Shown: positions 17,180-25,985 of the stretch, in pieces
Numbering within the stretch: the stretch's first letter is position 1
Layout: each line of letters begins with the position of its first letter
NCBI GenBank assembly: GCA_017441705.1
Contig: JAFRWU010000085.1
Coordinates: 1 to 60,594 of the forward strand
Direction: 5' to 3'
Length of the DNA stretch: 60,594 bases
DNA from: Clostridia bacterium
Lineage (GTDB): Bacteria; Bacillota; Clostridia; Oscillospirales; QAMX01
Made by a program: the position numbers and the translations under genes
The notes under the pieces: model-generated
The model's input: only the letters and a program-made list of their open reading frames with translations
Told to the model about the DNA's origin: nothing
The model's database searches: none

Positions 17180-18277
17180 TTACACGTTGAAGCGGAACAG
17201 GACGATGTCGCCGTCCTGCATGACGTATTCCTTGCCCTCGCTGCGGACCAGACCCTTTTCCCTGGCCGTGACCATGCTTTCGCCCGAGGCGAGGAAGTCT
17301 TTGTAGGAAACGACCTCGGCGCGGATAAAGCCCCGTTCGAAATCCGAGTGGATGACCCCCGCGGCCTGCGGCGCCCTGGTTCCCTTTTTGATGGTCCAAG
17401 CCCGGCATTCGTCCTTGCCGGAGGTCAGGAAGGAGATCAGTCCCAGAAGCTCGTAGGACGCCTTGATCAGCCGGTCGAGACCCGATTCCTCCACGCCCAG
17501 CTCCTCGAGGAACATCAGCTGATCCTCCTCGTCCAGCGAGGCGATCTCCTCCTCGGTCTTCGCCGAGATGGGCAGGATCTTCGCGCCTTCTTTTTCGGCC
17601 ACCGCCGCGACCTCGGCGTAGAAGGGATTCTTCGCGGCTCCCTCGGTGAAATCCTTTTCGCTCATGTTGGCGGCGTAGATGATGGGCTTCGCCGAAAGCA
17701 GCGCCACGGTGGAGATCACCGCCGCCTCTTTTTCGTCGGTTTCAAAGGTCCTTGCGGGCAGTCCGGATTCCAGATGGGTCTTCAGCCGTTCCAGAAGCGC
17801 GACCTCGGCCTCCAGGGATTTGTCGCCCTTGGCGGCCTTGCGGGTCTTGTCGATCCGCCTTTCCAGGATTTCCAGGTCCGAAAGAATCAATTCCAGATTG
17901 ACGGTCTCGATATCCCGCGCCGGATCCACCGTACCGTCCACGTGGATCACGTTTTCATCCTCGAAGCACCGCACCACGTGCACCACCGCGTCCACCTCGC
18001 GGATGTTGGCGAGAAATTTGTTGCCGAGACCTTCTCCCTTGCTGGCGCCGCGCACCAGTCCCGCGATGTCCACGAATTCGATCACCGCCGGGGTGGTCTT
18101 GGCGGGACGGTAGAGGCGGGAGAGCTCGGTAAGGCGCTCGTCGGGCACCGGCACGACTCCCACATTGGGATCGATGGTGCAGAAGGGATAATTGGCCGCT
18201 TCCGCCCCCGCCTTGGTCAGGGCGTTGAACAGCGTGCTTTTGCCCACGTTGGGCAGGCCGATGATGCCGAGTTTCAT
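17180..18277 (-). CDS. ychF: Redox-regulated ATPase YchF (Obg family)
   Basis: Universal ribosome-associated P-loop ATPase of the Obg branch, 365 residues. It starts [21 protein letters not shown] (G1), then [20 protein letters not shown] (G3) and [10 protein letters not shown] in place of the NKxD motif, which explains its ATP preference. A coiled-coil insertion lies between, and the TGS domain closes the protein ([25 protein letters not shown]). AAAGGAG precedes the ATG. It is between tsaD and the EEP gene on one transcript. Confidence 0.97.
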   Translation of the reverse strand: MKLGIIGLPNVGKSTLFNALTKAGAEAANYPFCTIDPNVGVVPVPDERLTELSRLYRPAKTTPAVIEFVDIAGLVRGASKGEGLGNKFLANIREVDAVVHVVRCFEDENVIHVDGTVDPARDIETVNLELILSDLEILERRIDKTRKAAKGDKSLEAEVALLERLKTHLESGLPARTFETDEKEAAVISTVALLSAKPIIYAANMSEKDFTEGAAKNPFYAEVAAVAEKEGAKILPISAKTEEEIASLDEEDQLMFLEELGVEESGLDRLIKASYELLGLISFLTSGKDECRAWTIKKGTRAPQAAGVIHSDFERGFIRAEVVSYKDFLASGESMVTAREKGLVRSEGKEYVMQDGDIVLFRFNV

Positions 18278-18317
18278 ATGTCGTTCTCCTTTATGTGACG
18301 CGTTGAGGCCCGGAAAA

Positions 18318-19358
18318 TCAGAATCCGCCGGGCGCTTCCTCCAGACTGGCGTAGGCGTTTTCGGAAAGAGGCGCGGTCTTCCCCGCCAGGAATTCGTAAT
18401 ACCCTTCCGCGGCGATCATGGCCGCGTTGTCCCCGCAGAAGGAAAGGGGCGGCATATAAAGCTTCGCGCCCAGCGCGTCCGTTGTTTCCCGCAGGCGTTC
18501 CCGGAGGCGGGAGTTCGCCGCGACGCCGCCGCCGACCACCAGAACGCGGCTTTTTTCGCTTTTCAGCGCCCATTCGGCCCGCGAGACCAGGATATCGGAG
18601 ACCGCTTCGGTAAAGGACGCGGCGGCCAGCGCGGGATCGAATTCCCCGCCGGTCTGTCTTGCGTGATGGAATTGATTGATGAACGCGGTCTTGAGTCCCG
18701 AAAAAGAAGTGTCCAGCGGCGCGTCCTCAAACCACGGACGCGGCAGGGGGAAGAGGCGGACCGCCTCAGCGGCGCCGTATTTTTCCCTGCCGGCCTGCGC
18801 CAGCCGGTCGATCTCGGCCCCGCCGGGGTAGGGGATCCCCATCACACGGGCGATCTTGTCGAAGGCTTCGCCCGCCGCGTCGTCCCGCGTGGAGCCCAGG
18901 ACCTTGAGGTCGGTGTAGTCCTGCACCCGGATGAAAAGCGTGTTGCCTCCCGAGACCGAAAGCGCCGTGAAGGGCGGCGCGAGCTCCGGAAAGGCCAGAT
19001 AGGCCGCGGCCACGTGTCCGGCGATATGATTGACCGCCACCAGCGGCACGCCGAGAGAAAAGGCCGCGCCTTTGGCGAAGGAAAAGCCGGTCAGGAGCGC
19101 GCCGATCAGGCCGGGCCGGTTGGTGGCCGCCACGGCGCCGATCTCCCTTTTGGAGATCCCCGCGGCTTTCACCGCTTCGTCCGCCAGGCCCGCGACCGTT
19201 TCCAGATGCTTCCGGGAGGCGATCTCCGGCACCACCCCGCCGTACACCTTGTGGATGTCGATCTGGGAAAGCGTCCTGATCGCAAGGATCTTTCTTCCGT
19301 CCTCCACCAGCGCGGCGGAGGTGTCGTCGCAGGAGCTTTCAATTCCGAGGAGGATCAT
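18318..19358 (-). CDS. tsaD: tRNA N6-adenosine threonylcarbamoyltransferase TsaD
   Basis: Catalytic subunit that transfers the threonylcarbamoyl group to A37 of ANN-decoding tRNAs. It has 346 residues. The ASKHA fold starts MILLGIESSCDDTSAALVEDG; the metal site is H-x3-H in VNHIAGHVAAAYL; the phosphate loop is LSVSGGNTLF; the C-terminal part has VVGGGVAANSRLRE and PLSFCGDNAAMIA. It overlaps the end of rimI by 20 bases. TsaB and TsaE are not in the window. Confidence 0.97.
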   Translation of the reverse strand: MILLGIESSCDDTSAALVEDGRKILAIRTLSQIDIHKVYGGVVPEIASRKHLETVAGLADEAVKAAGISKREIGAVAATNRPGLIGALLTGFSFAKGAAFSLGVPLVAVNHIAGHVAAAYLAFPELAPPFTALSVSGGNTLFIRVQDYTDLKVLGSTRDDAAGEAFDKIARVMGIPYPGGAEIDRLAQAGREKYGAAEAVRLFPLPRPWFEDAPLDTSFSGLKTAFINQFHHARQTGGEFDPALAAASFTEAVSDILVSRAEWALKSEKSRVLVVGGGVAANSRLRERLRETTDALGAKLYMPPLSFCGDNAAMIAAEGYYEFLAGKTAPLSENAYASLEEAPGGF

Positions 19359-19824
19359 CGCTTTTCTCTTTTCGCAAGTATTTTGTCAGGAGCAGGGCGT
19401 TTTCGACCGGAGCGGTGTAATAGTCTCTCCGGACCCCCACCTGCTCGAAGCCCAGCGAGGCGTAAAGGGCCTTTGCCGGCTCGTTGGAGGTCCGCACCTC
19501 CAGGGTGACGAAGGAGAGCTCCGCTTTTTCCGCGCCCTCCAGAAGCTTTTCCATCAGAGCGCGGGCGATGCCTTCCCGGCGCCTTTCCGGATCGACGCAG
19601 ATATCCATCATGTATCCCTCGTCGAGCACCGACTGCATCCCCGCATATCCCACCAACTTCCCTTCGGAAACCGCGGCGAAATAAATGGCTTCCGGCTTCA
19701 GGAGCTCGGTGCGCAGAAGGTTTTCCGAGGTGGGGACGGTGAAGCATTTGCTTTCCAGCACGTTGCCCTCCGCCGCCATTTCCAGCGTCATGGGAACAAT
19801 CTCCCATTCGGGTTTATCGGTCAC
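19339..19824 (-). CDS. rimI: Ribosomal-protein-alanine N-acetyltransferase RimI
   Basis: GNAT-fold enzyme of 161 residues; RimI acetylates the N-terminal alanine of ribosomal protein S18 and is often encoded with tsaD. The acetyl-CoA loop is seen in DICVDPERRREGIARALMEKL, followed by SFVTLEVRTSNEPAKALYASLGFEQVGVRRDYY. I prefer the GTG at 19824, eight bases after AAGGAGG; a GTG at 19830 is only two bases away from that site. The gene overlaps both neighbours. Confidence 0.9.
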   Translation of the reverse strand: MTDKPEWEIVPMTLEMAAEGNVLESKCFTVPTSENLLRTELLKPEAIYFAAVSEGKLVGYAGMQSVLDEGYMMDICVDPERRREGIARALMEKLLEGAEKAELSFVTLEVRTSNEPAKALYASLGFEQVGVRRDYYTAPVENALLLTKYLRKEKSDDPPRN

Positions 19825-20272
19825 GGTCACGTCCTCCTTCTCCCGCTTCGGCCAGGGCCGAAAGCACCTCGTCCAGCATCGCCGCCGCCCGGCGGTAATC
19901 GCTCTCGTCGCCGCCGTAGGGCTCCGGGACGTCGGGCTCCAGCGCCGACACGCGCTTCTGAAGCTCGGGGCTGTGTTCCAGAAGAGCGGTGAGGTACTGC
20001 GCCTCCTCCCGCGTCATGGTGATGATCATCAGGGCGTTTTTCATGAGCTCCGCCGAGATCCTCTGCGTCCTGTGGGAGGACAGATCGATCCCGTAGGCCT
20101 CCATGGCCTCCTGCGCTCCGAGCGAGGCGGGCAGCCCTTCCTCGGCGTCCAGGCCGCAGGAACGGGCGCGGAGCGTGATCCCCGCCTTTTCTGCATACCG
20201 GTTGAAAAGCGCCTCCGCCATGGCGCTGCGGCAGGTGTTGGCGGAACAGACGAACAGAATATAGGGCTTCAT
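19814..20272 (-). CDS. Low-molecular-weight phosphatase, protein-arginine phosphatase type (YwlE-like)
   Basis: Small cytosolic phosphatase of 152 residues. The catalytic loop is C-x5-R in FVCSANTCRSAMAE, and the general acid aspartate is in LEPDVPEPYGG. The residue before the second cysteine is threonine, as in Bacillus YwlE where it directs specificity to phospho-arginine; tyrosine phosphatases of this fold have isoleucine there. It lies between polA and rimI. Protein-tyrosine phosphatase activity remains an alternative. No McsB arginine kinase is visible in the window. Confidence 0.85.
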   Translation of the reverse strand: MKPYILFVCSANTCRSAMAEALFNRYAEKAGITLRARSCGLDAEEGLPASLGAQEAMEAYGIDLSSHRTQRISAELMKNALMIITMTREEAQYLTALLEHSPELQKRVSALEPDVPEPYGGDESDYRRAAAMLDEVLSALAEAGEGGRDRDR

Positions 20273-20297
20273 ACTTGTCCTTTCGGGATCCGGTCCG

Positions 20298-22814
20298 TTA
20301 TCCCTTGGCTTCGTACCAGGTCTTTCCCACGTGGGCGTCGGCCAGGAGCTTCACCCGGCAGGAGACCGCGTTTTCCATGGTCTCGACCACCAGCTCCCGG
20401 ACCTCTTCGGCGTCCTTTTCGGGGGTTTCCACGATCAGCTCGTCGTGGATCTGGAGGATCAGCTTCGCCTCCGGGAAGCGCGCCGCGAGCCTTTCGTCCA
20501 GCTTCACCATCGCAAGCTTGATGACGTCGGCCGCGGTGCCCTGGATCGGCGCGTTCTGCGCCATGCGTTCCTGGGCGGAGCGCAGATTGAAGTTTTTCGC
20601 CTTGATGTCCGGCAGAGTCCGCCGGCGTCCGAAGAGGGTCTCCACGTAGCCGTATTCCCGGGCGAACGCCACGATCTCCTCCCGCCAGCGCCTGACCCCG
20701 GGATAGGTTTCGAAATACTTCGCGATATACTCTCTGGCGGCGGCGCGGGACACGCCGATATCCTCCGCCAGGGCGAAATCGGAAATGCCGTAGATGATGC
20801 CGAAATTCACCGCCTTCGCCCGGGAGCGCATCTCCGGCTTCACTTTATCCGGCGGGACGCCGAAGACCTGCGACGCGGTCAGCGCGTGGATGTCCTTCCC
20901 TTCGTTGAAGGCCGCGATCAGGGTCTCGTCCCCGGAAATATGGGCCAGGAGCCGCAGCTCGATCTGCGAATAGTCGGCGTCCACCAGAAGGCAGCCGGGC
21001 GCCGCCGCGAACATCTTGCGCAGTTCCCGGCCGAGCGGGGTGCGCACCGGGATGTTCTGCAGATTGGGTTCCGCGGAGGAAAGCCGGCCGGTGACCGCGC
21101 CGGTCTGGTAGAAGGTCGAGTGCACCCTGCCGTCCTTTTCGGAGATCCCCTTCAATAGACCGTCGGCATAGGTGGATTTCAGCTTGGTCACAGTCCGGTA
21201 ATCCAGGATCCAGTCGATGATCTCGTTGCCCGGACGCAGCTTTTTCAGGGTGTCCGCGTCGGTCGCATACCCCGATTTGGTCTTTTTCAGGGCTGGAAGA
21301 CCCATTTTTTCGAAGAGCACCTCGCCGAGCTGCTTCGGCGAGAGGATGTTGAACTTTTCTCCCGCCATGGCGTAGATCTTTTCCTCGTCGTCCTTCGCGA
21401 TCAGGGAAAGGCCCTCTCCGTATTCCTTCAGCGCCGCGCTGTCGACCGTGAAGCCCGCCGTCTCCATTTTGGCGATGACCCGGGAGAGCGGAAGCTCGAT
21501 CCCGTAATAGAGCTTTTCATAGGGCATGAGCAGCGGGCGGAGCTTTTCTTCCAGCAGAAAGACCGCGGGAGCTTCTCCGTTTTTTCCGGGCTCGGCGCCG
21601 AGGAACCGGCGGGAAAGCGCCGGAAGATCCTGATCGGCGTTCAGAAGCGCCGCGGCGGTGAGGGTGTCGAAAAAGTCTCCCTTTCCCTCGATCCCCCGCG
21701 CAAGGAGAAGCGCGAGGGCGCTTTTCAGATCGTGGGTCGCTTTCTTCCCTTCCGACGCGAAATAGCGCCGGAGCAGGTCTTCGTACCCCGCATCCCCGCT
21801 CCCGGCGCGGAACAGGCTCTCCCCGTCAAAAACCGAAAGAGCGCCTTCGGCGAGGAGAAAGGCCGTGGGGCCGGACGGAGTCCAGTCCGCGGGGAAATCC
21901 CGCGTTTCGCGGTCCGGCGCTTTGTTCTCCCCGTCCCGTCCCCCTTCGGCAAGGCCGAGCCGGGCGATCAGGCTCTGAAGCCCGAGAGAGGAAAACCTTT
22001 CGTAAGCCGCCCGGCGGTCGGGCACGGAGGGGACCAGCGAGGCGGGGGCGTACGTCAGCGGCACGTGCCGGTCGATCTCCGCGAGGATCCGGCTCCGGTA
22101 GGCGCTGTCCTTCCCGGCTTCCAGCTTCTGACGGACCGAGGGGGTCAGCTTCATGGCGGGAAGACCGGCGTAAAGCGCGTCCAGCGTCCCTTTTTCGGCG
22201 ATCAGGGCCAGGGCCGTCTTCTCCCCGATCCCGGCCACGCCGGGGATGTTGTCGGATTTGTCGCCCATCAGGGCCTTGACGTCGATCATGGCCTTCGGCG
22301 GCACGCCGTAATCCAGTTCGATCTTCAAGGGATCGTAATCCAGCGTCAGGGGCTGCCCTGCTTTTGTGGTGGCGATCTTGATCTTCACACGGTCGCCGGC
22401 GAGCTGCAGGGCGTCCCTGTCGCCGGTGAGAACGGTGGCCTCGTCCCCGTTTTCGGCGGCGGCGAGGGAAAGCGTGCCCAGAAGATCGTCGGCCTCGTAG
22501 CCCTCAAGCTCCACCCGGCGGATCCCCAGGAGATCCAGGAGCTCCTTCAGAATGCCGATCTGGACGATCAGCTCGTCGGGAGTGGGATGTCTGCCGGCCT
22601 TGTAGGCATCGTAGAGCTTGTGGCGGAAGGTCGGCGCGTGCACGTCGAAGCATACCGCGATCCCGTCGGGCTTTTCTTCGCCGGACACCTTCAGCACCGT
22701 GTTGAAAAAACCGACCAGGGCGTTGGTGGGCGTGCCGTCCGGCGCCGTCAGGGGGCGGACGCCGTAGAAGGCGCGGTTGATCATGCTGTTGCCGTCGATC
22801 AGAAGGATCTTCAT
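20298..22814 (-). CDS. polA: DNA polymerase I
   Basis: Repair and Okazaki-fragment polymerase of 838 residues. The N-terminal 5'-3' exonuclease domain (about 1-290) has ILLIDGNSMINRAFYG, KALMGDKSDNIPGVAGIGEKTA. The C-terminal polymerase domain has motif A (DADYSQIELRLLAH), motif B (RSRAKAVNFGIIYG) and motif C (LILQIHDELIVETP). In the middle domain the expected D-x-E of the proofreading exonuclease is replaced by LAEGALSVFDGE-type sequence, so 3'-5' exonuclease activity is probably lost, as in Bacillus. Its ATG overlaps the stop of the membrane protein upstream. Confidence 0.98.
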   Translation of the reverse strand: MKILLIDGNSMINRAFYGVRPLTAPDGTPTNALVGFFNTVLKVSGEEKPDGIAVCFDVHAPTFRHKLYDAYKAGRHPTPDELIVQIGILKELLDLLGIRRVELEGYEADDLLGTLSLAAAENGDEATVLTGDRDALQLAGDRVKIKIATTKAGQPLTLDYDPLKIELDYGVPPKAMIDVKALMGDKSDNIPGVAGIGEKTALALIAEKGTLDALYAGLPAMKLTPSVRQKLEAGKDSAYRSRILAEIDRHVPLTYAPASLVPSVPDRRAAYERFSSLGLQSLIARLGLAEGGRDGENKAPDRETRDFPADWTPSGPTAFLLAEGALSVFDGESLFRAGSGDAGYEDLLRRYFASEGKKATHDLKSALALLLARGIEGKGDFFDTLTAAALLNADQDLPALSRRFLGAEPGKNGEAPAVFLLEEKLRPLLMPYEKLYYGIELPLSRVIAKMETAGFTVDSAALKEYGEGLSLIAKDDEEKIYAMAGEKFNILSPKQLGEVLFEKMGLPALKKTKSGYATDADTLKKLRPGNEIIDWILDYRTVTKLKSTYADGLLKGISEKDGRVHSTFYQTGAVTGRLSSAEPNLQNIPVRTPLGRELRKMFAAAPGCLLVDADYSQIELRLLAHISGDETLIAAFNEGKDIHALTASQVFGVPPDKVKPEMRSRAKAVNFGIIYGISDFALAEDIGVSRAAAREYIAKYFETYPGVRRWREEIVAFAREYGYVETLFGRRRTLPDIKAKNFNLRSAQERMAQNAPIQGTAADVIKLAMVKLDERLAARFPEAKLILQIHDELIVETPEKDAEEVRELVVETMENAVSCRVKLLADAHVGKTWYEAKG

Positions 22815-23662
22815 CTCTCATTTTCCTCCCACGCGGCGTTTTCGCCGTAATAGGGCGGCCGCGCTCCCGCCGCCCTCACCTGATCGAGAAGCGTGATCGC
22901 AGCGACCCGGAAATAGAGCGCGGCGAAGAGCACCAGAAAAATCAAAAAGGCTCCGGCGACAAACCAGAGAAGGAAGCTCACGGAAAACAGAAGGAAGGTC
23001 GGCAGGATCGAAAGCATCAGCCTGACCGAGTACCGGAGACTCTTCCGGAAGCCGTAGGGATAGAGATCGGCCAGAAGATAGGGCAGCGCAAAGAAGGGCA
23101 GGGACACGAGCTCGTAGATCAGAAGGACCACCAGGGACATCAGCACTTCCCGGGACACGAGAAGCGACGTGTTCGGCACCAGGGTGGTCTGCATGTCCAG
23201 CAGGAATTCGTCCAGCCGGTCGCTGATGATATAGAGCGGGATCGAGCGGATCGGGAAGGTCGCCGCTTGGAAGACGATCTGGAACAGAGCGTAGGAAAAG
23301 GCGGCGCGGCGGCGTTTCTTTTCGCCGAACCACAGAAAAATATCCCCGAAGGAGCCCGGCTCGCCCCGGGCGACGTTCTGGAAGCAGGCCGCGACGCCGA
23401 GGGAGAGCGGCGCGGTGAGGAAAAGCGCCGGAAGCTCCATCAGGGCGAAGGAGAGAGAGAAGGCGGTCCCGAAAAGCGTCACCGCCGTCCTCTCCCCGAA
23501 AATCGCCGCATCCAGGAAGGACAGCACCAGACTCAGGATCAGCTGAAAGCCGTAGAGCACCAAGGCGGCTGCGAGCAGCCGCCATAGGAACCGGAAGGAC
23601 AGATATCGGGCGCGCGCTTTCATGGCGCCGAAGGGAGGCAGTTGGATCTTTCGTTCGGTCAT
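22811..23662 (-). CDS. DUF975-like multi-pass membrane protein
   Basis: A 283-residue integral membrane protein with about six hydrophobic segments. The stretch LFLTAPLSLGVAACFQNVARGEPGSFGDIFLWFGEKKR matches the DUF975 pattern of a glycine-proline-leucine helix followed by an RGE loop. DUF975 proteins have no settled function. It lies between vanW and polA and is coupled to polA by a four-base overlap, which is more likely co-transcription than shared function. Confidence 0.65.
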   Translation of the reverse strand: MTERKIQLPPFGAMKARARYLSFRFLWRLLAAALVLYGFQLILSLVLSFLDAAIFGERTAVTLFGTAFSLSFALMELPALFLTAPLSLGVAACFQNVARGEPGSFGDIFLWFGEKKRRRAAFSYALFQIVFQAATFPIRSIPLYIISDRLDEFLLDMQTTLVPNTSLLVSREVLMSLVVLLIYELVSLPFFALPYLLADLYPYGFRKSLRYSVRLMLSILPTFLLFSVSFLLWFVAGAFLIFLVLFAALYFRVAAITLLDQVRAAGARPPYYGENAAWEENER

Positions 23663-23682
23663 AGGCTCCTTCTTTCAGAGGG

Positions 23683-25737
23683 TCACGGCCCGTCCGGACC
23701 CGGATCGCCCGCATCGGGCCCCACGTCCGGCTCCGGCAGGAGGCCGGTATCCGAAGTCTTTTCGCTCTCGGCGGGTTTTTCGCTCTCGGGCGGTTTTTCG
23801 CTCTCGGCGGGTTTTTCGCTCTCGGCGGGTTTTTCGCTCTCGGGCGGTTTTTCGCTCTCGGGCGGTTTCTCGCTCTCGGGCGGCTTCTCGCTCTCGGGCG
23901 GCTTCTCGGTTTCGGTCTCCGCCGGCTTGTTCGGATCCACCGGTTTTCCGTCGGCGTCCAGAATGGGATTGCCGTTGGAGTCCTTCACGCAGACGATATA
24001 GGTGATCTTGTCGCTGGTGCGGTAAGTGGATTTGTTGGCCAGAAACCGGTCGACCTCCTTACCGTTGGCGTCGAGCTTGATCACGTAGGTGGAGCTCCTG
24101 GCTCCCTCTTTGCCGCCGACGACCTTTTTCTGTCCGATCTTGGTCAGGCCGAATTCCTGCGCCTCGGCGCTGGAGAGGGTGATATACTTGGTCTCTTCTT
24201 TATAGGGAATGGATTCTTCCTTTTTGGATTCCAGCTTGTAGGTGTAGGAATCGGTTTTGGTGCCGATGACCTTGACGCGCACCTCGTTGCCGTCCAGGAC
24301 GACCTTCAGCTTCAGAGGATAGTCTGTGTCGTTTCTGAACTGATAATCCAGGCTCCCCCAGTAAACCGTCGCGTCCTGCCCGATGGGCGTATAGGAAACC
24401 ACAAAGCGGTGCGGGGAGCGGCTGACCTGCTTCAGATTTGCCTTCAGCGTGGCGATATACAGCGTGCTGGAAACCTGGCAGATGCCGCCGCCGATCTCGT
24501 CCACCACCTCGCCCTTGACGAAGGTGCCGGCGGGCTTGAAGCCGCGCTTTTCGGTGCGCGGGCCCACCGCGTCGTTGTAGGAGAAGGTCTCGCCCGGCAT
24601 CAGCTCGATCCCGTTGATCGCTTCGGTGGCCAGGCGGACGTTGGTGGTGCGGTTGACCTCCCTGGTATTCAGCGTCGTCGTCGCGGCGGACAGGGTGTCG
24701 GAATAGATGCGGTCGGCAAGCTTGCTTTTGGTGATCTGGGGATAGGTCTTGATCAGCGGGAATTCAAAGACTCTTTCGGAGGTCGCGGAGGAAAGGACCT
24801 TCCGCGCGGCTTCCAGATCGAAGGAAAGCCCGACCGTCTCCGGCTGGATATAGTAGGTCTTTTTGCCGGAATAGGAATCCAGATCGTATTCTCCCGCGGT
24901 CTCCGGGGTCCATTTCAACGGCACGTAGAGGATCTTCGCGTCCTCCGGTTCCCGGGAAACGCTGGCGAAAATACCGTCGATATCCACCGACTTGGGGGTG
25001 ACCACCACCGGCTCCGGCGTGTAGTCGCCGAATTCTTCTTTCCGGAAGCGTTCCGTGACGTCGTTCACGATGGCCGTCTTGTCCAGGACCTTGCCGCTGG
25101 CGGAGAGGTCCACCACCACGTTCCTGTCGTTGACCTCGTAATTCGCCACCGAGATCAGATCCTTGACCAGGGCGATGAATCCGTCCACCTGCTCCGGCAC
25201 GAGCGTCTCGTCAAACGAAACCGTGACCGGGATATCCACCCGCCCGGCCTTGCCGCGGACCAGACGGCTTCTGGCAAAGAAGCCCTCGTCCTTGCCGTAG
25301 GCCACGGCTTCTCCCGCGGCGGCGTCCGCGTCCATGGACATGTTCACCGAAGACGCGGGGATCTCGAATTCCCGGCCCTGATAACTGACGGTGATCCCGC
25401 GCGAAGAGAAATAGCGGTCGCTGGCACGTCCGATGGCCTCCGCCGCCTCTTCCCGGGTCATGCCGGAAAGATCGGTGTCCGCCACGAAGATATTGGGATA
25501 GACCTTGTTTTCATCGTATTTGTTCACCTGGTCGAAGCCGCCGAACACGATGATCGCGATCACGCCGGCCACTGCCGCAAGGGTAATCAGGACCGCCGCC
25601 AGACGGATCTTCCGGCGCCGTTCCCGTTCTCTTTTCTTTTTCAGGCGCGCACGCGCGATCGCGGCGCTGGATACGTTTCCTCCCGACGTACGGGGAGGCT
25701 GACTCCTTCTTCTCGGATCGCTTCTTCTTTCTGCCAT
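23683..25737 (-). CDS. VanW-family cell-envelope protein with Pro/Glu repeat tail
   Basis: Membrane-anchored extracellular protein of 684 residues. A basic cytosolic N-terminus precedes one helix (residues about 44-66: IRLAAVLITLAAVAGVIAIIVFGG). Two YoaR-like putative peptidoglycan-binding regions follow (FVADTDLSGMTREEAAEAI...). The VanW domain is at about residues 375-500 (MPGETFSYNDAVGPRTEKRGF, GGGICQVSSTLYIATLKANL). A G5-like beta stretch comes next. Residues 612-659 are eight hexads of KP[PA]ESE, then a short acidic tail. VanW proteins accompany glycopeptide resistance clusters and occur widely in Clostridia; the role is unknown. It heads the minus-strand run with a good promoter. Confidence 0.9.
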   Translation of the reverse strand: MAERRSDPRRRSQPPRTSGGNVSSAAIARARLKKKRERERRRKIRLAAVLITLAAVAGVIAIIVFGGFDQVNKYDENKVYPNIFVADTDLSGMTREEAAEAIGRASDRYFSSRGITVSYQGREFEIPASSVNMSMDADAAAGEAVAYGKDEGFFARSRLVRGKAGRVDIPVTVSFDETLVPEQVDGFIALVKDLISVANYEVNDRNVVVDLSASGKVLDKTAIVNDVTERFRKEEFGDYTPEPVVVTPKSVDIDGIFASVSREPEDAKILYVPLKWTPETAGEYDLDSYSGKKTYYIQPETVGLSFDLEAARKVLSSATSERVFEFPLIKTYPQITKSKLADRIYSDTLSAATTTLNTREVNRTTNVRLATEAINGIELMPGETFSYNDAVGPRTEKRGFKPAGTFVKGEVVDEIGGGICQVSSTLYIATLKANLKQVSRSPHRFVVSYTPIGQDATVYWGSLDYQFRNDTDYPLKLKVVLDGNEVRVKVIGTKTDSYTYKLESKKEESIPYKEETKYITLSSAEAQEFGLTKIGQKKVVGGKEGARSSTYVIKLDANGKEVDRFLANKSTYRTSDKITYIVCVKDSNGNPILDADGKPVDPNKPAETETEKPPESEKPPESEKPPESEKPPESEKPAESEKPAESEKPPESEKPAESEKTSDTGLLPEPDVGPDAGDPGPDGP
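23761..23904 (-). repeat. Eight 18-bp repeats encoding KP[PA]ESE
   Basis: In-frame tandem repeat within the VanW-family gene. The eight units encode five KPPESE and three KPAESE hexads; copies differ at few positions, so copy number is probably variable between strains. Confidence 0.9.
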
Positions 25738-25832
25738 GGAGGGGTTCCTTTCTCATCCCGGCGGCCGGAGCGGGGCGCCCGGATGTGCCTGGGTACACAC
25801 GGTATTGGGGCATACATTTTATTATATACTAT

Positions 25833-25861
25833 ATATTAGCAAATCCGTGTCCTTTTGTCGA
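25833..25861 (-). promoter_or_regulatory. Promoter of the vanW-polA-tsaD-ychF run
   Basis: On the minus strand TCGACA (25856-25861), 17-base spacer and TAATAT (25833-25838) in an AT-rich block otherwise rare here. About 95 bases precede the start codon. Confidence 0.6.
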
Positions 25862-25919
25862 GATGCTTTGACGAAAAAACCAGACGAATTTTTGATCTTC
25901 CCCCTCCCTTTTCGGATGC

Positions 25920-25965
25920 AAAAAGCCGGAAGAAGCTCCCCCGGAAAGGGGCGTCTTCTTCCGGC
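25920..25965 (-). terminator. Terminator of the heterodimeric ABC exporter operon
   Basis: Stem GCCGGAAGAAG/CTTCTTCCGGC (25925-25935 with 25955-25965) with an inner CCCC/GGGG hairpin; on the minus strand it is followed by TTTTT. Confidence 0.8.
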
Positions 25966-25985
25966 TCCGGACACAAAGGCCGGGA

